Assembly (NCBI GenBank): GCA_030434875.1
Contig: JAUISW010000001.1
Span: forward strand, 2,553,501 to 2,617,500
DNA length: 64,000 bases
Source of the DNA: Lachnospiraceae bacterium C1.1
GTDB lineage: Bacteria > Bacillota > Clostridia > Lachnospirales > Lachnospiraceae
Direction: 5' to 3'
In this document: positions 7,532 to 14,424 of the stretch, piece by piece
Layout: each line of letters starts with the position of its first letter
Numbering within the stretch: position 1 is the stretch's first letter
Position numbers and translations under genes: made by a program
Notes under the pieces: generated by a model
What the model was told of the DNA's origin: nothing
The model's database searches: none
The model's input: only the letters and a program-made list of their open reading frames with translations

Positions 7532-8690
7532 CCAATTTTTCTATGTATTCTCCGCCGCTTTTGTCCTCCAGCATAAGCCTCAGGTTTTTTACGATATTTC
7601 CCGTACTCGAGGCATTCTGGTAGAGCGAAGCTTCCATATACCATACATTTCCCTCTTTTACTGCCTTAAATTCCGAGAGAAGTTTATTTTTATCTATGAG
7701 TTCATTAATATTACTGATCGGCATTATCGCTCCGTCATAGAGAATAATATCCGCATCCTTTGCGGTTGCAAGAAACTCCTCCATGGTCATTTTGACAGTT
7801 GAACGGGCGCTGTCATCCTTTAAGTCTGAGAATATATATTCTCCGCCCGCCATTTCTATCATCCTCGGAAGCGATTCACCGCTTTTAGGCACCACTATCT
7901 GCCCCTGGCTTGAAATATAAAAACTCGCTACTTTCTTGCCTGTCGTTTCAAGTCCTTTAAGCTCATCAACATAGGCCTTCTGCTCTTCAAAAGCTGCCTC
8001 GGCCTCCTCTTCTTTATCGGTAAGAACGCCGTATACCTTTACCCATTCGGTACGTCCGAGCGGATTTTCTTCACCTGAGGACCTGTCGATAAAAACAGGG
8101 ATTCCCAATGCTTCAAGCTTTTCGATCACCTCACTTTTATGAAGGACCATCAAATTCTCAACCGCAAGGTCACAGCCCTCAGAAGTCAGATATTCATAAT
8201 CCGGTGATCCATAATTTCCGCAATATTCCATCTGTCCGCTCTTTACTGCATCTATCGCAGACTGAATAGTCCATTCATCATCCTCTATCCCGGAAAAGCT
8301 TATTTTGTCCGTTGCTCCTATCGCGTCAAACTGGCACATGGCAGCAGATGCCGCAAGATAGATATTTTTAAGAGGTTTTCTAATTATCTTAACGCCATCG
8401 TCTACAGATGGAACTTCCTTTTCCTCCGGTATGACCAGGTATTCCCGTCCGTCTTCTTTCACAGAGATTTTTTTATACCCGCCTTCATAGTCATATATGG
8501 TAAAACCTTCCGCAATCTCCGGTTTTTCTTCTTTTATCAATCGAAGCTCAACAGCAGACCCTGTCTCTTCTAAAACCGATATTTTGCTTGCTGCTGCCGA
8601 ACTTTCTGCGACATTCTTTTTCTCTCCACTGCATCCGGACAAGGTAGCTGCAGAAATAAGAAATGTTAATATTAAAATTTTAAATTTCAT
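7524..8690 (-). CDS. Corrinoid/metal-chelate ABC transporter binding lipoprotein
   Basis: BtuF/FepB-type substrate receptor (388 aa) with a lipoprotein signal ending in ATLSGCSG. The fold is suggested by LKNIYLAASAAMCQFDAIGA, the middle region GCDLAVENLMVLHKSEVIEK and the C-terminal SLYQNASSTGNIVKNLR. I chose the ATG at 8688-8690 over an upstream in-frame one because it gives a proper lipoprotein signal. It also lies immediately after the riboswitch terminator hairpin. It is the first gene of the five-gene operon. Confidence 0.88.
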   Translation of the reverse strand: MKFKILILTFLISAATLSGCSGEKKNVAESSAAASKISVLEETGSAVELRLIKEEKPEIAEGFTIYDYEGGYKKISVKEDGREYLVIPEEKEVPSVDDGVKIIRKPLKNIYLAASAAMCQFDAIGATDKISFSGIEDDEWTIQSAIDAVKSGQMEYCGNYGSPDYEYLTSEGCDLAVENLMVLHKSEVIEKLEALGIPVFIDRSSGEENPLGRTEWVKVYGVLTDKEEEAEAAFEEQKAYVDELKGLETTGKKVASFYISSQGQIVVPKSGESLPRMIEMAGGEYIFSDLKDDSARSTVKMTMEEFLATAKDADIILYDGAIMPISNINELIDKNKLLSEFKAVKEGNVWYMEASLYQNASSTGNIVKNLRLMLEDKSGGEYIEKLDE

Positions 8691-8738
8691 TAAAAAAAGC
8701 CTTTCACCGCAATACGGCAAAAAGCATCCTGAAAAGGC
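8691..8738 (-). terminator. Riboswitch expression platform: terminator abutting the start codon
   Basis: On the minus strand GCCTTTTCA (8730-8738) pairs with TGAAAGGC (8699-8706) and is followed by seven T residues that run directly into the ATG at 8690. The 3' arm also contains the only ribosome-site-like AAAGG. Formation of this hairpin could therefore both stop transcription and hide the ribosome site. Confidence 0.65.
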
Positions 8739-8810
8739 CATGGCGAAATAATTCCCACAGCTTTAATAACGATCGATCTTCAGGCGCTGATTTCCGGTGT
8801 CTCGCGGTCT

Positions 8811-9030
8811 GCGTCCGTCATACAGGCAGGTCTCCTGACTTAAATAAAAGCATCTTTACCTTCCCGGAAGTATTCCAGTGGTTTCTTAAAAGTGCCCGGG
8901 ATAATTACACAAAGGTCTATACCAGATAAGTAATTACCAGATATTTATCACAGTGACGAGTTCGTGGGGGATTTTCACCCCGCTTCCCTTTTCACCGCTG
9001 AAGTCATTTCAGCGGCACCTATAGACATTT
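8811..9030 (-). promoter_or_regulatory. Cobalamin riboswitch
   Basis: Read on the minus strand, the region has the family core in order: GGTGCC followed by a stem and GGTGAAAAGGGAA, then a C/G-rich stem around GTGAAAATCCCCC, the CACTGTG element, and the B12 box AGTCAGGAGACCTGCCTGTA (8821-8840). Boundaries are approximate. It controls the binding protein, permease, ATPase and two lipoproteins downstream; high cobalamin should reduce their expression. Confidence 0.93.
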
Positions 9031-9149
9031 TCAATATAATTTAATGGCATTAATTGCCATAAGAACAAGTCCAATATATACTCAGAAGCCTCTAAACGTC
9101 AAGTTTATTAAGGAATCCAAAATTTTTTCAAATTTTTTTAAAAAAGTGC

Positions 9150-9178
9150 TTGCATTTTATAAAAAGCTGTCGTATAAT
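9150..9178 (+). promoter_or_regulatory. tRNA-Glu promoter
   Basis: TTGCAT (9150-9155), a 17-bp spacer and a perfect TATAAT (9173-9178), about 41 bp before the tRNA. Confidence 0.8.
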
Positions 9179-9219
9179 TCTATTTGTTCGCGGCAAACGA
9201 ACGAAAGAAAATCAAAGAT

Positions 9220-9291
9220 GGCTCGTTGGTCAAGCGGTTAAGACGCTGCCCTCTCACGGCAGAATCAGCGGTTCGATTCCGCTACGAGCTA
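9220..9291 (+). tRNA. tRNA-Glu (anticodon CTC)
   Basis: The acceptor arm GGCTCGT pairs with ACGAGCT (first pair G-U). The D arm GTC...GAC, the anticodon stem CTGCC/GGCAG with loop anticodon CTC, and the T arm GCGG-TTCGATT-CCGC are all visible. The sequence closely follows known tRNA-Glu. It decodes GAG. No CCA is encoded. It is a single-gene transcript with its own promoter and terminator. Confidence 0.95.
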
Positions 9292-9297
9292 TTAAAA

Positions 9298-9330
9298 ACT
9301 CGAATGATTAATTTCATTCGAGTTTTTTTT
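9298..9330 (+). terminator. tRNA-Glu terminator
   Basis: ACTCGAATGA pairs with TCATTCGAGT and is followed by eight T residues, directly after the tRNA. Confidence 0.9.
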
Positions 9331-9452
9331 GTTTGAGTTTTAATATGAAATAAAGACAGGGATAATAAAGATATATTCAACGGGCAGCTTTTCGCTGCAA
9401 GAGATATATCGGCATTATTTTGCGAAAATTTATAAAATAACTATGAAGGAAT

Positions 9453-9905
9453 TCAAAATAATTCTTCAAGCAGACCCTTGCATCCTTTGAGAATATCCTG
9501 ATATGCCTTTTCAAAATTTCTGCTGTACCACGGATCCTCAATTTCAGAATTAGGTGCATCAGTATACTCCATGAGATAATGGATCTTCTTCTCAGGATCA
9601 TCCCCAAGAATATGCCCCAGGAAATACATATTCTCCTCATCCATCGCTATGATCAGATCAAATTCATCATATTCCTTTCTCTTCACCTGGCGCGCCCTGT
9701 GATCTCCGATCGGCACGCCATGCTCCATCAAAGTCCGCCGCATATGCGGATAGATCTGATTTCCAATCTCCTCTGTAGAAGTTGCCGCCGAATCGATATA
9801 AACCTTGTCGCCAAGTCCGGCTTCATTAACAAGCTGCTTAAAAATGTACTCTGCACTTACAGAACGGCAGATATTGCCGTGGCAGATAAATAGTATTTTT
9901 ATCAT
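9453..9905 (-). CDS. Low-molecular-weight protein-tyrosine phosphatase
   Basis: The protein has the P-loop CHGNICRS (C-x5-R) at residues 8-15 and the general-acid loop DPWYSRNFEKAY near residue 125. Its length of 150 aa is normal. In Firmicutes such enzymes dephosphorylate tyrosine- or arginine-phosphorylated proteins, or act with capsule kinases. The gene is intact, but its first 11 codons are the integration target of the adjacent decayed element. A second copy of these bases lies at 12393-12427, and the upstream sequence is element-derived. Confidence 0.92.
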   Translation of the reverse strand: MIKILFICHGNICRSVSAEYIFKQLVNEAGLGDKVYIDSAATSTEEIGNQIYPHMRRTLMEHGVPIGDHRARQVKRKEYDEFDLIIAMDEENMYFLGHILGDDPEKKIHYLMEYTDAPNSEIEDPWYSRNFEKAYQDILKGCKGLLEELF

Positions 9906-9908
9906 AGT
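9874..9908 (-). repeat. Att-like direct repeat, gene-proximal copy
   Basis: This 35-bp stretch covers codons 1-11 of the phosphatase gene plus three upstream bases. It matches 12393-12427 at 34 of 35 positions (A/G difference at the fifteenth base). The pair flanks the integrase remnant, as expected for attL/attR with the core in the 5' end of a conserved gene. Confidence 0.8.
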
Positions 9909-10000
9909 CTTTATAATCCTCTGTTTTCCTTGTTTTTACTGGGTTTGTGGCACATTTTCGACAGAATCTTCTTCTCCGTTTTTTGGCATATCTTGGCATA

Positions 10001-10044
10001 AAAAGTTGTAAATTTGCCGTCAAAAGTTGTAAAAAAGTTGTAAA
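10001..10044. repeat. Three copies of a 12-mer, possible integrase arm sites
   Basis: AAAAGTTGTAAA occurs at 10001-10012, 10022-10033 and 10033-10044, all in the same orientation. The cluster lies between the att-like repeat and the integrase 3' end, where arm-type binding sites of tyrosine recombinases often lie. The function is inferred from position only. Confidence 0.5.
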
Positions 10045-10067
10045 TTTGAACGCTGTACAACTCGCTA

Positions 10068-10406
10068 TTACTGAGCCTTTGATAATCGCTCCATCTCTTC
10101 TTTGGCATCGTCAAATATAAGATGTGTATAGGTATTCAATGTAACTCCTATATCCGAATGCCCCATAATGTACTGAAGTGTCTTTGGGGTCATTCCTGAC
10201 TTTGCCATATTGGAACAGAACGTATGCCTACACACATGCGGTGTAATCTTTGGCATCCTTTGTATCAAACAAGATACAATCAAATCTTCGTATAACGGTA
10301 AGATTACATCCCCATATTCATGCGGTTTATATGGTCCTGTAAGTTTATCTGCAATTGCCCAAATAAGGCCTGCCTTTTGATCTATCTTTGCACTTCTTAT
10401 TGCCAT
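10068..10406 (-). pseudogene. hsdM N-terminal / tyrosine integrase C-terminal fusion fragment
   Basis: The 112-codon frame joins two unrelated halves. Residues 1-38 contain LIWAIADKLTGPYKPHEYGD and VILPL, the conserved N-terminal end of type I restriction methyltransferase HsdM. From about residue 40 it reads as the C-terminal end of a phage-type tyrosine recombinase: HVCRHTFCSNMAKSG (HxxR), then GHSDIGVTLNTYTH with the second histidine and the nucleophile tyrosine. The catalytic domain's first arginine and the arm/core-binding regions are missing. The frame is open and has a GGAGG site, so a protein may be made, but neither activity can survive. It looks like the junction of a large deletion. 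Confidence 0.8.
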
Positions 10407-10445
10407 TAATATTTGCCTCCAATTTATTTAAAGTAACTATTTTTA

Positions 10446-10472
10446 GATTGTGGACTCAGTGAGTCCACAATC
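10446..10472. other. 27-bp palindrome upstream of the hsdM fragment
   Basis: GATTGTGGACTCA is followed by its reverse complement after one central base, about 40 bp before the ATG at 10406. It has no T run on either side, so it resembles an operator or mRNA hairpin more than a terminator. The rest of 10407-10612 shows no gene. Confidence 0.5.
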
Positions 10473-10612
10473 ACCTCATTCATTTTTATATTTCGTATCG
10501 TGGTGTTTTTTCAGCTTAACGCCATCTTCCTCCCCAAAATGAGTCATATCAAATCAGCATAAGGCAAAAAAGCCCACACTGATTATTTGAATCGCTGCGG
10601 GTGTTAACACTC

Positions 10613-11752
10613 TTACTTATCTTCCATATTCTTAAAAAGATACTTTCCCTTACCTTTTCCCTTCATTGGATAAATTAAATCCAATTCAAGCATTCTTTTT
10701 AATAAAGCAGATGAAGGAGATGCTGTTAATCCAAGAATATTTTGCACATCTGTTCTTCCAAAGAACCGGTCATATCCAAATTCACAAAACAGGTCTCGAA
10801 TGTGCTGTTTTGTCTTTGAACTAAGCTCTTTTGGTATTTCAATGTCCTGTTTTGTCTCCCGAATGTCCTGTTTTAAGTCTCCAATATCCTGTTCCTGTTT
10901 TTGAATGTCCTGTTTTACATCTTTCCATCTAACATGAAGATATCTATTTTTCAGTTCATTTGTTTCTCCTAGCAAAAGATTTCTTAAAAACATTTCCAGA
11001 TACTCTTTCGTTTCACGAATATTCTTCGTATAATCGTTATAATTTGCTCTAACCAAAGCATTTCTAAAATACCAGGAATTTTTTGCAAACAAATCATTAG
11101 TTACATCAAATCCTAAGGACCTCAAATATTTAATGAGAAATACTGCTGTCGTTCTCGTATTTCCCTCTCCAAATGCATGAATTTGCCATAGATTTGAAAC
11201 AAACTCTGCTAGATGAGGAATCAGCTCTGCCACAGCAGAGAATGCATATTTGTACTCTCTTTCCTTTTGCATATCGTATTCTAGCATCTCCTTAAGCTCA
11301 AGAGCATTTCCATAATTTACCAAAGCGCCGTCTAAGACCCATTCTCGCTTTGAGATGTTGTAATCTCGTATTTTCCCAGCATGAGAAAATACTCCTTCAA
11401 AGATTCTTCTATGAATTCCAATATACTGAGGAACCGAAAAAGTAAAAGCATTCTCAGATAGAATTGCTGCGATTCTACCTGCAACAATATCTGCTTCTCT
11501 ATCTCTGTCGCTGCTTTCTTTTCTATCTTCCGATGTAATATAATAACTTTCAATCAGTTTATTAGCCTCAGGCAAAGAGATATTTCCTTCAATATTTTCT
11601 TTCGCAACCTTTTTAAGATAATCAGATGTTTCTAAACCATCAACTGCTTGGAGTCCCATGGCAGTATACCATGCATAACCCAAATCTTTCTTTGATGGCT
11701 CTGATTGCTTTATATATTCTGCAAATGGGTCATTTTTAATATCATCCACCAT
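10613..11752 (-). CDS. Fic-domain protein with C-terminal winged helix
   Basis: Fic proteins usually transfer AMP or other phosphate-containing groups to target side chains. The core motif here is HAFGEGNTRTT (about residue 190), matching HxFxxGN(G/x)R, with threonine replacing the second glycine. The preceding FSHAGKIRDYN corresponds to the conserved G-x-(I/F)-R loop. From about 285 to 325 there is a repeat of KQDI/EQDI units spaced about 7-11 residues apart, probably a coiled or flexible linker. A winged-helix region at the C-terminal end (DVQNILGLTASPSSALLKRM) suggests DNA binding. The start is supported by GGAGG. Fic genes of this kind often sit inside type I restriction loci, consistent with the hsdM fragment downstream. 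Confidence 0.88.
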   Translation of the reverse strand: MVDDIKNDPFAEYIKQSEPSKKDLGYAWYTAMGLQAVDGLETSDYLKKVAKENIEGNISLPEANKLIESYYITSEDRKESSDRDREADIVAGRIAAILSENAFTFSVPQYIGIHRRIFEGVFSHAGKIRDYNISKREWVLDGALVNYGNALELKEMLEYDMQKEREYKYAFSAVAELIPHLAEFVSNLWQIHAFGEGNTRTTAVFLIKYLRSLGFDVTNDLFAKNSWYFRNALVRANYNDYTKNIRETKEYLEMFLRNLLLGETNELKNRYLHVRWKDVKQDIQKQEQDIGDLKQDIRETKQDIEIPKELSSKTKQHIRDLFCEFGYDRFFGRTDVQNILGLTASPSSALLKRMLELDLIYPMKGKGKGKYLFKNMEDK

Positions 11753-11772
11753 ATTTCTCCTCCTGATTTGTT

Positions 11773-11964
11773 CTATGCGTCGTTTTCTTTCTTCATTTTA
11801 CGAACCCTTCTAGGATCTTCTGGCTTTTTTGCATCTTTCGGAATCAACCACATTCTTCCCTTAAGAAAAGCGCCCTAAATTCGTCCCTCTTTACAATAAA
11901 TTGCAACTCTTCTTTGAGAGACATTCCATTTCTTTGCACATTCTGCTGATGTGAGATAATCCAT
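11773..11964 (-). pseudogene. Excisionase-like HTH protein interrupted by a TAG codon
   Basis: From an ATG at 11962-11964 with a GGAG ribosome site, the frame reads MDYLTSAECAKKWNVSQRRV and continues to EGRI at codon 29. A TAG follows at 11875-11877, then GAFLKGRMWLIPKDAKKPED in the same frame up to a second stop at 11773. The combined 62 residues match the common small MerR/excisionase-type DNA-binding proteins of clostridial islands, in which the TAG position is normally a glutamate or proline. The frame stays uninterrupted after it, so this looks like a recent single-base nonsense mutation. It lies 20 nt upstream of fic. Confidence 0.8.
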
Positions 11965-12392
11965 ACTTTATTCTCCATAATCTGTTTGAAAAGTACCTAT
12001 TTCATTATATTCTATGATGCGAACACTTTCAATTTGATAGCTTACCATTTTTCATAATCTACTCTTTATAATTGTGCCGACATTGTCGGCACAATCTGCG
12101 GTATAGTTTTATTAGCTCAAACAAATAACAACCCCACCAGCCCGTGTCAATCTACAGCACATCTTCCCTGCTTTTGACACGACCCGATGGGGTTGTTTAT
12201 TGGTAGCCAAGCACACTTAAGATTAAGTGCGCTTCGCCATATGTAATTGTATGTCCCATCTCCAAAATCACTGTTATTTTGCTGCTTTGTCACATTTGCA
12301 CAAAAACTGCCTGGGTTAAAAGTGGGTTACAAATCCACCTAAAACCCCCACAAACCTTGCTACTACTGCCTTTAGAGGATTCGTGGAATCAG
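11965..12392. other. Gene-free end of the decayed element
   Basis: Apart from the long hairpin at 12124-12203 and a small CACTTAA...TTAAGTG inverted repeat near 12214-12229, I see no coding sequence here. The segment ends at the distal att-like repeat. Confidence 0.6.
12124..12203. terminator. Long two-tier hairpin, probable bidirectional terminator
   Basis: AACAACCCCA pairs with TGGGGTTGTT. Inside it CGTGTCAA pairs with TTGACACG, leaving a loop of about 23 bases. A/T-rich tracts flank both sides. Confidence 0.55.
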
Positions 12393-12427
12393 TTGCCGTG
12401 GCAGATGAATAGTATTTTTATCATAGT
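12393..12427 (-). repeat. Att-like direct repeat, distal copy
   Basis: Read on the minus strand it encodes MIKILFICHGN followed at once by a stop, so it is a stump of the first 11 phosphatase codons. It still has an AAGGAG sequence upstream, presumably the ancestral leader of the phosphatase gene. See the partner at 9874-9908. Confidence 0.8.
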
Positions 12428-12482
12428 TTTCTATTACTCCTTTTTGCTCCGAAATGCCCTATTTTGCTAGGTGCTTCAAGCC

Positions 12483-12686
12483 TTAAATGTCTACTACTAA
12501 AGATTTTTTCCTAATGCTTTTGATAGTATTTTTTATCTTGCTACTTAATTCAGATATCATTTTTTGATTGTACTGTAAGGCTATCTGTCCAAACATATAA
12601 TGTAACATATCAGTATCCATCATTGGCAAAGACGCAGCAAATACGTTTACCGCCCCTGTTGCTTTGACATGAACTCTTGTTTTCAT
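12483..12686 (-). CDS. Small hypothetical protein coupled to the AlbA-domain gene
   Basis: I do not recognise this protein (67 aa). The ATG at 12684-12686 overlaps the TAA of the preceding gene by one base (TAATG), so its translation is probably coupled. It has no signal peptide; the C-terminal half is basic and helical (SELSSKIKNTIKSIRKK). It may be a partner of the AlbA-domain protein. Confidence 0.6.
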   Translation of the reverse strand: MKTRVHVKATGAVNVFAASLPMMDTDMLHYMFGQIALQYNQKMISELSSKIKNTIKSIRKKSLVVDI

Positions 12687-13987
12687 TATTTTTTTCTTAC
12701 TAACCACTTTCCAACTTTATTCCCCCCCTGACGTTCAATAACCTTTTTTTCTTTCAATGAAGCGAGAATTTTCCTTATATATCCATCAGAATATCCGCTT
12801 ACCTCAACCAATTCTTTTATCGTGATATTAGATTTTTGACGTATATAGTTGATAACACGCTGTTCCGCCTTATTAAGACTAACTTCATTATCAACGTCCG
12901 TTCCATCACTATTCTTTTTTTCGTAATTAAATGGAATTGTAACATTAACAAAGTTTTCCATAATATCAAAAGCCTGTTTCCCATAATTACTGATAATGAG
13001 AGGAATACCGTGCCCGGTTTGTTCTACATAGCCCAGTTGTCCAAATATCTTTTGCAATTTAGCATTAACTGGCTTACTTATCCCCTTGTAGAACTCTTCC
13101 TTGTTTAAATCTACAGGTAATCCCCCTGTGGATATAATTTCTATTCTGTCAGAGAAAATATAAACCGCAGGTGGATTACCTTTGTCCCACTTCGTATGGA
13201 TACATGCATTTTGCCAAGCCTCTTTAAAACTTGCCATATCAAAAAGTTTTTCTTCTGTTCGCCTATGATTTCCCATTGTAACCATAGTTTCATTTATGGA
13301 TTCCACATAATCTAACACTTTATCAATAGCGGTAACCAGACAGGTACCTCCATACTCATTCCTCTTTACAAGATCTGTCTTGTCTTTTCCTGCAAACGTA
13401 GCCACCTTAATCGAAATATCATTTTTATCAGCAAGCAAAAAAGCCATCATATTATATTTTCCATCGCTGTTTTTTAGTCCTGTGTTATCTTCAAAGGTTG
13501 TCTGATCAACCGTTAGGCCAGCTGTTACATATGCGATTTTTAGTTTATTAAAAGTAAGCGTCTGGATCGGAGCCGGAACCAAAGTCAAAATATCTGATGA
13601 GGTTTGTCTGTCCATCAACTCCTTAAGAGCTGTTGGGCTCAATTCTCTATCTTCATCGGCCAATCGCATATAATATCGCCCATATGCCGAATATGGTTTT
13701 TCTGACCCACGAACCTCGATCTTTATAACGTTTTTGTCATCGATCAATTCATGTTCAATGGTTGGTATAACCTGCGGCTTAAGAAAATTTGCTATTGCCT
13801 GAGATATCTCTCTAAGTGTTCTGTCCCCCATTTGCTGACCGACCACATCCCCATTGTCCTTAACTCCAAAATATAGAACTCCATAGCTATTCTTATTGAG
13901 CATAGATGCCAATGAAGTTATTCCTTCCCGGAGCTCACCAGTTGTTTTCTTGAACTCTATTTTTTCTGTTTCTACTCCTATATTCAT
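12686..13987 (-). CDS. AlbA_2/Schlafen-type putative DNA-binding regulator
   Basis: The N-terminal AlbA_2 domain (about 5-125) begins ETEKIEFKKTTGELREGITS and contains YGVLYFGVKDNGDVVGQQMG, the hallmark of this family. The middle region has the conserved NACIHTKW...PPAVYIFSDRIEIISTGG (ATPase-like C-terminal motif of the same proteins). The end carries a winged helix (NITIKELVEVSGYSDGYIRK). Members are often found in defence islands; their molecular role is poorly known. The start with AGGAGG at 13987 is preferred over an upstream in-frame codon. The length is 433 aa. Confidence 0.85.
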   Translation of the reverse strand: MNIGVETEKIEFKKTTGELREGITSLASMLNKNSYGVLYFGVKDNGDVVGQQMGDRTLREISQAIANFLKPQVIPTIEHELIDDKNVIKIEVRGSEKPYSAYGRYYMRLADEDRELSPTALKELMDRQTSSDILTLVPAPIQTLTFNKLKIAYVTAGLTVDQTTFEDNTGLKNSDGKYNMMAFLLADKNDISIKVATFAGKDKTDLVKRNEYGGTCLVTAIDKVLDYVESINETMVTMGNHRRTEEKLFDMASFKEAWQNACIHTKWDKGNPPAVYIFSDRIEIISTGGLPVDLNKEEFYKGISKPVNAKLQKIFGQLGYVEQTGHGIPLIISNYGKQAFDIMENFVNVTIPFNYEKKNSDGTDVDNEVSLNKAEQRVINYIRQKSNITIKELVEVSGYSDGYIRKILASLKEKKVIERQGGNKVGKWLVRKK

Positions 13988-14081
13988 TGCCACTCGCCTC
14001 CTAAACACACTATTATTAGCACTGCAAATTTTTTCAAATTATCTCAGCTACTGCCCACTATCATGAATTATACTCTATCCA

Positions 14082-14280
14082 TTACTTTTTTGCTACTCTT
14101 TTTGCTACTTTATTTACTACTCTTTTTACTACTTTATTTGCTACTTTATTTACTGTTTTATTTGCTACTTTATCCGTCCCTGAATTGTTTCTTTTTTGGC
14201 ATCAAATTTCATTCGCCTAGTACTGCTTATAATACTTATACCGACATTTGAACCGACATTTATACCGACATCACTTAACA
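14082..14280 (-). pseudogene. Low-complexity tail of a decayed Schlafen-type gene
   Basis: On the minus strand one frame reads SDVGINVGSNVGISI, typical of the N-V-G repeats found near the C-terminal end of some AlbA/Schlafen-type proteins, and then stops. A shifted frame continues as KVANKTVNKVANKVVKRVVN and ends at 14082. No upstream coding region connects to it, so it is probably the remnant of a paralogue of the gene at 12686. The repeats may have expanded by slippage. Confidence 0.45.
14088..14175. repeat. 12-bp tandem repeat, about seven units
   Basis: On the plus strand, imperfect units of the type TTTGCTACTTTA succeed each other seven times. In the minus strand the array is in frame with a KVAN/KVVK repeat. 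Confidence 0.8.
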
Positions 14281-14334
14281 TATTGTTAGTTTCACTATGA
14301 TTCACACAAAAAAAATCGGAATTTCCTATAAAGC

Positions 14335-14376
14335 AAAAAAGAGCAGCTATCCTTGTCGAATAACTGCTCTATGTAA
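14335..14376. repeat. Direct repeat with hairpin, proximal copy
   Basis: About 42 bp carrying AGAGCAG...CTGCTCT. It is nearly identical to 15713-15753. The two copies flank the DUF4143 ATPase gene. On the minus strand this copy could end the ATPase transcript. Confidence 0.7.
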
Positions 14377-14424
14377 ACTTCATTATTCAATTATCAAAAT
14401 GAGAATATAAATAGTAACAAATTA

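Larger units (their letters stand above)
9874..12427. mobile_element. Decayed integrative element at the phosphatase gene
   Basis: The 2.55-kb segment is bounded by the 35-bp direct repeats. It contains possible integrase arm sites, an hsdM/integrase fusion fragment, a Fic gene and a nonsense-mutated HTH gene. No complete recombinase remains, so it should not move by itself. The content suggests it once carried a type I restriction-modification module. Confidence 0.7.

Noticed and set aside
9838..10114. Short frames between the phosphatase and the hsdM fragment
   Set aside because: They overlap the att repeat and arm-like 12-mers, lack ribosome sites and have no recognisable motifs.
12236..12470. 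63-codon plus-strand frame around the distal att repeat
   Set aside because: It crosses the att copy, has no ribosome site and matches no known protein.
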